Positions 1-10,363 of a stretch of DNA of 64,000 bases are shown here, one piece after another. The notes beneath the pieces are model-generated. The model was not told where the DNA came from. It saw only the letters and a list, made by a program, of their open reading frames with translations, and ran no database searches. Location: assembly GCF_016920785.2 (NCBI RefSeq), contig NW_024609836.1:12058018-12122017 (forward strand). The letters are read 5' to 3'. Every line of letters starts with the position of its first letter. Within the stretch, counting starts at the first letter, position 1. The position numbers and the translations under genes were made by a program. The DNA is from Ixodes scapularis (taxonomy: Eukaryota > Arthropoda > Arachnida > Ixodida > Ixodidae).

Positions 1-590
1 CGTGATGTTTTGATTCTGATCACGCAAAAAGATGTAAGCAACGAATGTGTCGCTCGAACATGCTCGATCTACGTTTTGTTCGGTCGTTGTTTGTCGTGGT
101 TTGACCGCTCGCACGGCCGATGCCCGGCGCTCGGAGCCTAGCGCACAGATGCCCTCGATCGTTCTGCTAGTCGTGCACGCTTTTTATATCGCCTTCATAT
201 TTCGAACGTTCTTTTCTTTTTATTCGTGGCAGCGATCGGCAACTTTCGAATACAGTGTATCCACGGTGATTTCTCTCTGATTCAGGCCGCGTACGAGCTC
301 GTGAAGAAACTCTAATTATCGAGATGGTAGTCTCGATAAAACTGGTAAATCGACGCCAGTGTGATTGAAAATAAAAACCGTCGCGATTTTCGTCCACAAG
401 CAATGTTGACTACTCGCCTACATTCGTATCACGTCCGGTATAGCAACGTGCAATCAATGCAAACTTGCAAGTACCACGCTAGAACTTATTACGGCTCTGC
501 TTCGAGTCTTATAATTTTCGCGTTTTGCGTTATTTCATGCTTCCCTCTTGCAGACGTTCAAAGCGGTGAGCGAAGGAACTGCACACTGTT
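1..590. other. No recognisable gene
   Basis: Open frames of 77-91 codons occur on both strands, but none has a domain, a splice pattern or a family resemblance that I can defend. I see no mobile-element ends here. The stretch directly precedes the first hairpin repeat. Confidence 0.4.
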
Positions 591-720
591 CCTGTATCAG
601 TTGCGCTGGCTAAGGAGCAGGAAAGCCCAAAACTGAATGAAAGCAGTCAAAGAAGACTCAGATTCTGAGTACAGATTACGGCGCTTGCGTTTGCTCCTTA
701 GCTAGCTCAACTGATACAGG
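591..720. repeat. Imperfect inverted repeat (hairpin), 29-bp arms
   Basis: Positions 591-619 and 692-720 are reverse complements with two mismatches (27 of 29), separated by 72 bp. The left arm begins CCTGTATCAGTTG and the right arm ends CAACTGATACAGG. This is the size of a small foldback element, but I found no target duplication. The core AACTGAT also occurs in the next hairpin (1159-1292), so the two may be related. Confidence 0.7.
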
Positions 721-1158
721 AGCCCTAAATTCGTGTTTGGGTACGCCAGACGGAGGAAAGCCCCTCCAGTTCCTACTAGAAAGTCTTCTTCCTTCTTTGC
801 ATAAGCAAAAGGAGAAAAAGAAAGATGATCAAACACACACTAACCGCTGTAGCAGTTTATTTAGAAATGGTGTCAATAGTAGTATATAATCAGTTTACAA
901 TAAATTATTTGCACGCTGGCATCACAAAAAAGAAAAAAACCGGGTGTAGGAAAGTTTGAATATAATAGCACTGTGTCATTCACGACCTTCATGGTGCGAG
1001 AGAAACCGGTTTTCTTGAGTGTTAAAGCTAGGGATGATACTGTGCTGGTTGATGGGAACTGCAAGCTTGGCACTAGAGTAAGCATGGAAATACGAGTCAG
1101 AGGAATATGAATGAAATTAGAACAGTGAAGTGCATAACTTTTGGCACATGCTGCACTA

Positions 1159-1292
1159 CCTAGAGGCAACTAGGAACTGATACAACCGTGGAGTGGAAGG
1201 GGGCCTATGAGGATGTGCACATCAGAGTAGGTGCATAACCTCGGAGCCCCCCTCCCACCCTATAGTTTCATCAGTTCCTAGTTGCCTCTAGG
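1159..1292. repeat. Perfect 23-bp inverted repeat (hairpin)
   Basis: Positions 1159-1181 and 1270-1292 are exact reverse complements over 23 bp with an 88-bp loop. The arm contains GGCAACTAGGAACTGAT. It could be a recent foldback insertion or a transcribed hairpin. Nothing on either side decides between these. Confidence 0.75.
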
Positions 1293-1509
1293 GCTCTAAG
1301 TAGCGTAGCATGTATTGAAAACCACATGCTGCGCTATTCAGATTTGGTTCATACTAGTTAACGCCAATTTAAAGCATATTGAATGTAATTTATTCGCACA
1401 GCTCGCCTATAGGCAGATAGATTTGAACTCTGGTCTAGTGGCCAGCTGCTTGTGTACATTGTCAGTGTCTTGACTGTGTCAGTTTGGACTCTTCCGAGCT
1501 TGGGAATGG

Positions 1510-1925
1510 AATTTTAACGCGATAGCGTTAAGGAACACGTATCCCAGAAAAGTCGGCGTGTGTGTCGGTGGAACAGGAAAAATCCTGATTGGTCAATAGG
1601 GTCACGACATCACAATCACATGACCTCGCGCGGTAATTTCAAACAACCCACAACGCTCGCATGTGGTATGAAAATGATTAAAACACGACATGTAATGCAA
1701 ATGAAAGGTTTCTGCATGTCTCCGATGATTTCACCTTATAAAGCAATTTCATTTGACTTAAAGAAAACATTTGAAGAATTTTAGGTGGGATTCAAACCCA
1801 CGACCCTTTAGTTGCGAGCTAGACACGCTACTGACGAGGTCACAAACACGCTTGCTTGGCTTGGGAATAAACGGGAGTTTATGTTTAGCTATCGCATTCC
1901 ACTCTTAAAGGCGAGGCTTAAGTGT
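1510..1925 (-). repeat. Dispersed repeat with tRNA-like Pol III promoter (SINE-like)
   Basis: On the minus strand, about 1860 down to 1785 reads like a tRNA 5' half: an A-box-like CGTCAGTAGCGTG followed by a B-box GGGTTTGAATCCCACC. A block starting AACGCGATAGCGTTAAGG lies at about 1517-1535. It resembles a high-copy tick repeat as I remember it, but I cannot check copy number. The acceptor stem is not intact, so this is not a working tRNA gene. Confidence 0.5.
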
Positions 1926-4900
1926 CCTCCTGCAATTTTTTTCATTTGCGGTTTCAATAAAAACATTATTCAACAATTTCCCGTTGTCCGTCAGGTCTCA
2001 ACAGGTTTATTTTGAACCTCAATCGGAAATGCTTGCACAATTAAATAAATATCACTAGACTATGAAAACTTTTACATGAACTCAGCCTATGTCATTACAT
2101 GGCAGACAAAAATTTCACTACCACAATATTTTGGGAGATAGCCGACCTAAAATTGAGAGAAAATTGGATAAAAATAAGGAGAGGGCCAACTTTCAGTGTG
2201 CCATCAATAAGTCCTAAAAAAATGCTATTTTAAGATTATTTGTCCTTGCCAAACTTGTTATTGCGACGGGGAAATAAAGCAAAGATGACTGTACTTACCG
2301 GTCAGCAATGTCCGCTTATATCCCGCCATAGCTAACTAGCCGAATTTACGCGAGGTCCTCATGACTCCGGACACTACGATTACAAGAGATGGGCTGTCTT
2401 TCGGTGTTAAAAAAAAGTAGCGGATCAAGCCAACAATGAGAGTGGGTTACCTTTTGAGGGTGAGGCATCTCTTGGGATTTTACAGTAGATGTGTCTTGAA
2501 GCTTTAGTGCTGGAGGCCCGTAGATAAAGCCGTGTTGATGATCTTTCCGGTGTCAACTAAAGAGGGCCAAGTGCGAGGCACAGGTGGGACACATCCCTGG
2601 CGGTGTTCAGCTGTGTCCTCACTGACTGAACAACTGTCAGTCCAATGGTGCTTTCCATTGCATCTGCACTTTCCTTTCCTGTTATCCATATTCTGTACAC
2701 CTCCTTCCACCAGCCTTCCACCATTACCTTCTGGATTGGCTCCTTGCAGAAAGTTGTATGGCCTCCTCATTTAAACAAACATGGGCTGGCAAGTTTCTAA
2801 GACATCATTTATAACGGCAAAAAAGTCTTCATTGCCACGTTTTGTAAGAAAATTGTGCTTCTGGCTATTGGAAAACTGATCAAAGATCAGAGGTCTGATT
2901 TTGATTGAGGTCTTATTTCTAAACTTTCTCTCCCTAAATTATTTGCAATTAAGTTTATAGCTGGAATGCTGAGAGTCAAGAATTTGAGTTTCACAAAAAC
3001 AAAACTCTTTCAACGAACAAGAATGTGCTGTTCAAAAATAAACACACAGAAGTGGTAATACACAGTTTTATTTGACGAGTCACTCACAAAAAGGAGAAAA
3101 TGCTGCAGAAAACGAGGTATAGAAGTGTATTGAAATAAAAAAAAATAAAACAAGAACTATCTTGATATTAGCTACTCGTTAAAGTGCCACCAACAGTTGC
3201 CATAGTTTTGGTTTGTCTTGGTTGTTTCTACTCTGCAGACTCCAAGTATGTAGGATGTTGCTTGAATACCTTCTATAGATCAAATGCTAGGATGAAAATG
3301 GGCATTTTCAAACTGACAAAACCTGAGATAGACTATAGTTTGTGACAGGATGAGAACAGCATGGAGAAGTCTCAGTTGTCCTGTCTCCAGCACAAGCTTC
3401 CTACCTTCAATAATGCCTCGAAGTCTCATGAGACTCGAGCGTGCACGGGCAGTTGGAGCACGACGGAAGGTAATGAACACATGCTGGAGGCATTTGAAAG
3501 AGACGCCGTCTTCCTTGCCAGTGACTATAGGAGTTGGAATGTGGCCATGAAGGTGGAACTACTCTGAAAGTATCAAGTTCATTGCAAAACACAAACAATC
3601 AAGTGTTTTTTTAAATGGCGACACACCGCTGAATAGAAGGTTGGCTTAAAAGATAATTTCCTTTTTTAAACTGTTTTCTCAAGAATACATATTGAGCTCT
3701 CACACTAGACATAAAGCCACACAATGAGGCTGTATACAATGCTTATTGCAACGAGGGTACACATCTAACCGAAATTAGACAAAATTTTGGAAGTTTACAT
3801 CTAACACTAACAAGGACAGTTTGGCTGGGATATGAGCTTGCCAATTGGGGATCCATAGTCCGACTGCATCGAAGATATATAACCGGCACTGTGACCAACA
3901 AGAACCACAGACTGGTGCACAATGCTGTGGTGTACATAGTGAAATGTATGTCTGACCTGGCCACTACATTTAAACTGCTTGGCTCCCTGTGGTTGTAGTT
4001 GTCCAGTCTTTTCTGGTTAAATGAATCACACATTTTGACAATGCACATAAATGGTATTAAAACAAGTAAACAGTTATCATATCTTTGCATGCTTATAGGT
4101 ACCTCACCTTTGTCCACGTGGAAACCCAGACGTCCTCTTAAAGTTACAGCAATTATCAAAGCATGCACCACACAATAGGGTAAAACACAAACACCTAAAA
4201 AGTTAACAGATGTTAGAAGAAAAGCATAGCATCTTACCATGACGTGTTTGGAAGTTTCTGCCATTCCCATTTCAACCTTCATTACAGTTCTCCTGTTGCA
4301 TTGCAAACAAGGATGTATGCTTGCCAAAAGAATGAATGAGTATGCATACTCACTTCACACAGTGAGAATGCAGTGGTCCTGCGTAAATTCCTGTTAGTAT
4401 GCACCCCCAGACTATATGAATGGCAACACTCAATGTGGTCGTCCGCTATGAACGTAGTCTTCACACTCCCCATTTCCTCTATATTTGAAAAATATTTAAA
4501 AGACTTAAACCTGAACCTCGACTCCAAACCCTAGTGCAGACCAGAACGCCTTCAAAGAAACACTGACACCCCCCCAAAAATTTTTTTTTTCATTTTTTGT
4601 TAGGAAATTTATTATGGTGTCAGAAGACCACCCGATCAATATTTTGTTGGTGTCACATATATTTTTATAAAGTGAAAAAACGCAACTGCTCGAAACCGAA
4701 ACTGGAGTGGGGAGGAATAAGAAATATAGAGGAGGAGAAAGATACCAAAAATCACGTGACTGTGCAACTTTTTTCTTTTTTTTCAATCAACGTATTTGCA
4801 TTTTTTTAGAAGCCGCAAAAAATGGATGTCAGATTTGCAGTCTATTTTTAGTATTGAGTGTGTGCCTTCAATGACCCACGACTTAGATTATCCTTGGTGG

Positions 4901-5986
4901 TTGTGTCGGAACCCCAGAAACAGCTCAAGACCAAAAAAAAGAGAGTGAGCGCGACTCAAAGCAGCCGCTTCTTAATCGGCAGTTTTTGGGCGAAAAAAAA
5001 AAACTAGTTTACGCCGCAAATTGTGTTTTGGGTAGGAGCTCTCATATGTCATATACAAATAAAAACCTTGGCGAGCTTAAATACCCCGTCAGTGTCCCTT
5101 TAAAGGTGCACCAAATAAGCATAGATGGTTGTTCACACTGATACTGTTTGCAATAGTAGCCATACTATATGCTCCAACAATAGGTAAAAGTTGTCAAATT
5201 TTAAGCCTTGATCTGTTTTTGTCTGAGCAGGACTGCCTTACTCAACACCCCAAAAAGAACAAAAGGAAAAAAAAAGCTGACTCATCAGTATCACTTACCA
5301 TTGCTAAACTATGCGCTTGCCCGCCATGAGGCTCAGGTTTCCTGTTAATTCCACAGCAAATGACAGGACGGGGACAATAAAAAATTTTTTAAAGTGGTTA
5401 AAAATGGTTTCCCAAAAAAAAGTCACAATTTTAATGTGATTTTTTTAATGTTATGTAGGTTATATTGTTCTTAATCCTGAGCTTGCCTACAGGTTTTCGG
5501 GAGCTTTTGAGATGCTAATTCATATATTGTTTTAAACCCTAAGAAAAAACTGCAATAGTTCAGCTACTGCCTTCATTAAAAAAATAAAGATATATAGCTA
5601 GTAGTTATTACCTATGTAATTTAGTAGAAGTAATTTCTAAAGGTTATGAAACAATATGACATTTCAGCATAACTTCAATGTGCCCTCTACCATTCAGACA
5701 AAATTTTCATTGTTACAGAACATTTCAAGCACTTAAAACTTTTCCTAAATAAAGTACTAATCAATCAATTGAAAAAAAACATCTTTCTTCATTTGTGAGG
5801 TAGAAAATAGGCAGATATTAATTACTCCAGTCATGCCACAAAGTCTACTGTATAAGCAAATATACCCCCACAGACAATGAGCTGAAACACCTGATCCAAC
5901 CTTTTCCTGCGTCTGTGGTCCTTGCAAGAGCTATTATCTCTTAATTTGTCAAATAGTCCGAAGTATGGGACCTGAGCTTTGCATTG
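1926..5986. other. AT-rich stretch without recognised gene
   Basis: The longest open frame is 194 codons on the minus strand (3743-4327). It has two hydrophobic stretches but matches no family I know. A GT donor-like site after the segment ending at 4239 cuts across it, so it is probably not translated as written. A minus-strand frame at about 3290-3560 looks compositionally plausible as an exon, but I do not recognise it. Homopolymer A/T runs are common at 4570-5450. I see no element ends. Confidence 0.35.
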
Positions 5987-6599
5987 GAGTCTGTCACCGC
6001 CCGTTGGCAGAAGAGGAAGACAAAGACCATGAGAGTTTCGGGAATGAGAAATGCGTTATATTATTTAAGCGAGAGGAAGAACTATAATGAGAAAGAAAGA
6101 TAAAAGTAAACCATCAGAAAAGAAAGAGAGAATTACCAAAAAAAAAAAGAGTACAATAAAGAAATCTCCACACGCGTCTCAACACTAATCAAAGTTCCGT
6201 CAAGTCATAGACACATCAGGTGAATCTCGCTCACGAGTCCTCCGTGGCCTGTCCTCGTGAAGGCGGTTGTCTTCGCCTCGATGGTTGGAGGTCATAGTCA
6301 GGGTGTCGAACCGGAACCGAACCGAACCGAAAACCGGAACAGAACCGTTATTTTTAGCCGAACCAGAACTGAACCGAACCGAAATCTTCGCCGCCATCTT
6401 GGAACTGAACCGGAACTGAACCAGAAAAAAATATAACGGTAACCGGTTCAAAACGGTTCACGGTATTTTTTTTGTTAGTATTACAAATTTATTATTTGGG
6501 AATAAAAAATTGGCACGTGTATTCCTCTACGTATTGATCAGATCGTCATATACAGAATTGCAATGTATAATAAATCCTGTTTTTTTGCGGCGCTTTCTT

Positions 6600-6830
6600 A
6601 TTGGCACTATGACTAGCCATGTGTCGCATCGTCCCGTGACGTCATGATGTTAAGACATGCTGTCAAGTAATGTCACATCACGTGACCCCGTGACGTCACG
6701 TGACTCACCGCGTTAAGTCGATTCAAATTGAGAACGTCGCTAGATCTATTAACGTTGTTGATACCGTGACGTCACATGACATCACAACTTCGCACTGAGA
6801 GTCACGTGACACCATGATGTACTCGATTGT
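6600..6830. promoter_or_regulatory. Cluster of GTGACGTCA/CACGTGAC motifs inside the hAT element
   Basis: Several copies of CGTGACGTCA or CACGTGAC occur within about 230 bp (for example near 6635, 6676, 6690, 6764 and 6801). The octamer TGACGTCA is the CREB/ATF site and CACGTG an E-box core. The cluster may only be subterminal transposase-binding sequence. Similar motifs occur in the dispersed repeat at 46.2 and 55.35 kb. Confidence 0.35.
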
Positions 6831-6912
6831 CATGATCCCGAGTCGAATGCTCTGGTTCATGACAACCAGTATCGCCAAACATTCGGGTAACGGCTCGTGT
6901 TCAACTCAAAAA

Positions 6913-7206
6913 TTATGATGGGCCCGAGTCCCACAAGAGCTAGAAACAGAAACAAACGAAAGCGACAAGCCTCAGACACATGCAGCATGTTCGCGATGGT
7001 ACCTTTATAAGGCTTTGAGTTGTTCGGTGCTAGCGAAGTTTGCACGAGTGTTTACAAGCCTGCAAATGGTACCATCGTGCGAAGGATACTCGTGTTTTGG
7101 CATAGCCTTCTTTATTCTACAAAGCCTGTCAAATCGCGAAATTCTCTGGTTTAAGGCTAGCCGCTGTCGTTTGTTTCTGTTTGTCGCTTTAGTGGGGCTC
7201 GGGCCC
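6913..7206. repeat. Long inverted repeat inside the hAT element
   Basis: The region around 6915-6971 (ATGATGGGCCCGAG, then AGAAACAGAAACAAACG) is an imperfect reverse complement of about 7147-7206 (GTTTGTTTCTGTTT, then CTCGGGCCCCATTA). Arms are about 57-60 bp. It could be a foldback element inserted in the hAT element or part of its own structure. I found no target duplication. Confidence 0.6.
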
Positions 7207-9241
7207 CATTATAGCCGAACTAAAACTATACCTGAAGATTAGACCATGCTCTCTGCTTTGCCAACCCTGCGTAGGACTATGATAAACATTGACGGTGCAT
7301 ATATTAGGATCAGATCACGTGCCTGATAGTTCTAATTGCGTGTTGAGGAGGGAAAGCTGTTTCATTTCCTTCTTTTGACTGCGTCTGCCATTTCGCGGAG
7401 GGGCAAACTAATGGATGCTTTTGCAAGTTATAAACGTCAGGGATTACAACTTAGCGGTATTTATTGAACTTAAGGTAAAAAAAAATGCTGCACGACCCAT
7501 TTTACATGTATGCACACCATTGAGGCTCGCAAACGATGATATACGGCAGCCTAATGAAATGTTGCAGCACATGACTGATAAAGAACAGAGTCGTGAAGTA
7601 AGGTCCCAAAACAAGTGTACGTAAAACCTAAGATAATATTAGCCTCCCGAGGTAGTCTCCCGACGTTTCGAGCTGAGGCAAGCTGATGCCCAAAAGTGAT
7701 TTATGTTAGGATTCTAAAAATCTTCGTTTGCCCTGCGCGGAATCTATGTTTAATTAAGAATATCATTTTATGCATTTCTATGCATCTCTTTTTGCAGTAA
7801 AGCGTTGTGTAAGGGATTATTTAGAAAAAATTGCGTGTCATCTCCTTATTTCTGCACATTTAGTGTATTCGCCTTCAGATATATCATGTGACCACAGTGT
7901 TTTTTGCATACCCTGCAACCCAGTATTTTACACTGCAAAACAGCTAACAAAAGCACGTTTCCGAAGACTCAACAGCTGGTGTATTTTCGAGTATCGTCCT
8001 TCCGTGTCGGCCTTAGGCGGTTATGTGAAATTCATAAAGTCCAATGTATCGATGATAATAAAAATATACTTAATTCCTGTCTGAAGATTTGGCAGCATAA
8101 ATAGAAGATAGTCACCTCAAAGATATATAAGTAAATGAACCTTTAAATTTTCTGAAAGATGTTCTGCAAATCTTTTCCGGCGCTTTTATCCTCAATAGAC
8201 ACGTCATAGGTGATTTGGAAAAGCTTTAAATAATGTTTTTTTTTTATATTTTGAAGCTAATTTAAATAACTATATGTGTTCCTCACGCATATATAACTTC
8301 TAAAATAAATAGAAGTTTATTATTGCGTTTTTTATGTGTTTTTATTATCGCCTTTTTTTACTGGAACGAATGGTGGAACTATGACGATTGCACACTTAAA
8401 CTCTCAGAAAGTGTCCGATTAAGTAGATTCCGAATTGAGTAGAGCATGAAATCCCATTTTGTTCTATTTAACAAAAATCATCAGTTAGCGAGGGTGATGC
8501 TTATTTGCAAATTAAATTGACCGGCATTTTGTCAAGAGCAAACCTCAAGAAACAGGCTATGCCAGTTTATCCAATTTAAGAAAATGTTCACATGGGTAAG
8601 CACTGTTTTAGGTCAGATTCGATCTCAGTACGAAGGTGCTCATAGGTTAGAGTGAATAATTTCAGCCACTCCTTTTCGCATGATTCGTCTCCCGCATCAT
8701 GCTGCTGAGAGCAAACAATGCTAGTTAGAAAAACAAGCATTGCGATTGTCGCTTAGTGTTTCTGTAAAATATAGACTGGAAGGACTTGTCCCGTGACTTT
8801 CGTGACATCTTGAAAATTATATTGCCTTGAGTTCAGTCGTCTCGTCATCATATATATATTCTGAAACGTATTCCATAAAACACATTTTATGGTGTATATG
8901 GCGACGAACTGCCCATTTCATGATTTTATTCACTGTAATGAATTCCTTAGTTCAAGGGCAAAACCACGAATCAACATCTAATACTGCGATACAAAGTTGT
9001 ACCAATCACGGGTATTTCAGGCAACCTACTTCACTTCGAGAAAACATTTCGATTCAGGTACAATGTATGTGACTCTGGCAAACGAAGAAAGTTTGAGTCG
9101 TATATACACGACTTTTTGTATGTTAATGTAGATTTTCCTTTCTTGTTGTGTAGGTATAAATAACATAATTTTATAATTTTTGTACCTGAAAACAAAACTG
9201 GATTGAACAAACGATAAAAAAAAAAAGAAGAAATCTATATA

Positions 9242-9468
9242 CTGTAACGACTTATTTTTCGTGGGCTCAATATTTCGCGATTTAGGTCAAAGCTGAAGTT
9301 TCGGAATAATTCGCGGGTTGTAATTTTCTCGACGCGGTGGAATCTCAATATAAATTTCAATCTGTTTACATTTTACCGAAATTTTTCGCGGGACCCATTT
9401 TTCGCGGATTGTAGGCGATTCGCGAAATTCTCAAAAATAAGTCCTCGCAAAAATCAGATCGTTTACAG
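9242..9468. repeat. MITE-like segment with short inverted ends
   Basis: The left end CTGTAACGACTTATTTTTCG and the right end (read inward CTGTAAACGATCTGATTTTT) are similar inverted repeats around 227 bp rich in TTCGCG. A clear target duplication is missing, so the call is tentative. It lies within the hAT insertion. Confidence 0.4.
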
Positions 9469-9931
9469 CAGTTAGTTTCACGGCCTAAATAGTGCATATG
9501 ACAGAACAAAGCGGAAAATATATTGTCAATTTAGCGGTTCAAACCGGTTCGAACCGGTTCGAACCGGTTTGAACCGTTATTTTTTGCGCCCCGAAACTGA
9601 ACCGGAACTGAACCGAAAGCCGTGAACCCGAACCCGAACCGAACCGATAAAAATATCGGTTCGACACTCTGGTCATAGTGCAGACTTGGCCGGGAGCTGT
9701 GCATGGCAGTCCCAGATGTCGGAGTCCGGCGAAGGTTCCGTCGACCAGACCGCTAGACTCAGCGTTCCGCTGACCGTGGCAGCTCTTGAGCGATCTGCAG
9801 GCCGACCGTCGCGGTCCGTGCTTCGCTTCCAATTGCCTGCTCGGTCGCGCGCTCCCCACCTCGTTCTCTTCCAAATCTTCTTCGTCTTCGATCGCGGTCG
9901 CGGCGCAATCATTGTCATGAGGATCGTGACA

Positions 9932-9944
9932 TTTCCCCCAACTT
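9932..9944 (-). promoter_or_regulatory. Polypurine tract of the LTR element
   Basis: Read on the minus strand, AAGTTGGGGGAAA directly abuts the 3' LTR start TGTCAC. A G-rich purine run touching the LTR is the expected primer for plus-strand DNA synthesis. Confidence 0.8.
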
Positions 9945-10053
9945 TTAAAAACTTCATCTCATGAAGATTTCTGCACGTGACGACGTCGTTGATACATGGT
10001 CGTTGTCGCCATACACGCGCACACACAGTCACTTTCTTGCAGCACCCGCGCAC

Positions 10054-10112
10054 GTTTTCCACGAAGTTCACACTTCCATAATCGTTTTCCACGAAGTTCA
10101 CACTTCCATAAT
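10054..10112. repeat. 30-bp tandem duplication in the 3' untranslated region of the LTR element
   Basis: The block TTTTCCACGAAGTTCACACT plus the next bases CCATAAT occurs twice in a row between the polyprotein stop and the polypurine tract. It is non-coding in the element's orientation. Confidence 0.8.
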
Positions 10113-10363
10113 TAACAAAAATACTCTTTTCATTTCCCCAGATACTTTTCAATCATTTCAAACCTTGTCCGTACCACTAGAAGACTCACATTTGATCACT
10201 AAGTTTGCCAAAAACACGTTTACTAAAATACAAAACGAGATCCCACTTCTTTTCTTGTTGAAACAAGAATCCTATCCTGACATTATACGAAACGTACGTT
10301 CACTGTTCACATTATTTAATCTGTTTCCACGTTCCGCGGCGTAAAAAGAAAGGAAACTCCGCT

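Larger units (their letters stand above)
6299..9671. mobile_element. Non-autonomous hAT-like DNA transposon nested in the LTR
   Basis: The insert is 3,373 bp and is flanked by a perfect 8-bp duplication GTCATAGT (6291-6298 and 9672-9679), the size typical of the hAT superfamily. Its ends are short inverted repeats: CAGGGTGTCGAACCG at the left, CAGAGTGTCGAACCG when the right end is read inward. CAGGG-type termini also fit hAT. Both subterminal regions are rich in AACCG/CCGAA repeats (about 6305-6465 and 9535-9660). No frame inside is long enough for, or resembles, a transposase, so it must have been moved in trans. It is younger than the LTR element it interrupts. Confidence 0.9.
5992..9931 (-). 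repeat. 3' LTR of the Gmr1-like element, split by a hAT insertion
   Basis: Segments 5992-6298 and 9680-9931 together form a 559-bp LTR matching the right-hand copy. The left block reads into GTCATAGT and then breaks at 6299. The LTR sequence resumes after a second GTCATAGT at 9672-9679. The A-run is 11 long here and 9 in the other LTR, which accounts for the two-base length difference. Confidence 0.93.

Noticed and set aside
3743..4327. 194-codon membrane protein gene
   Set aside because: There is no family resemblance, a probable splice donor cuts it, and the composition is AT-rich; such a frame can occur by chance here.
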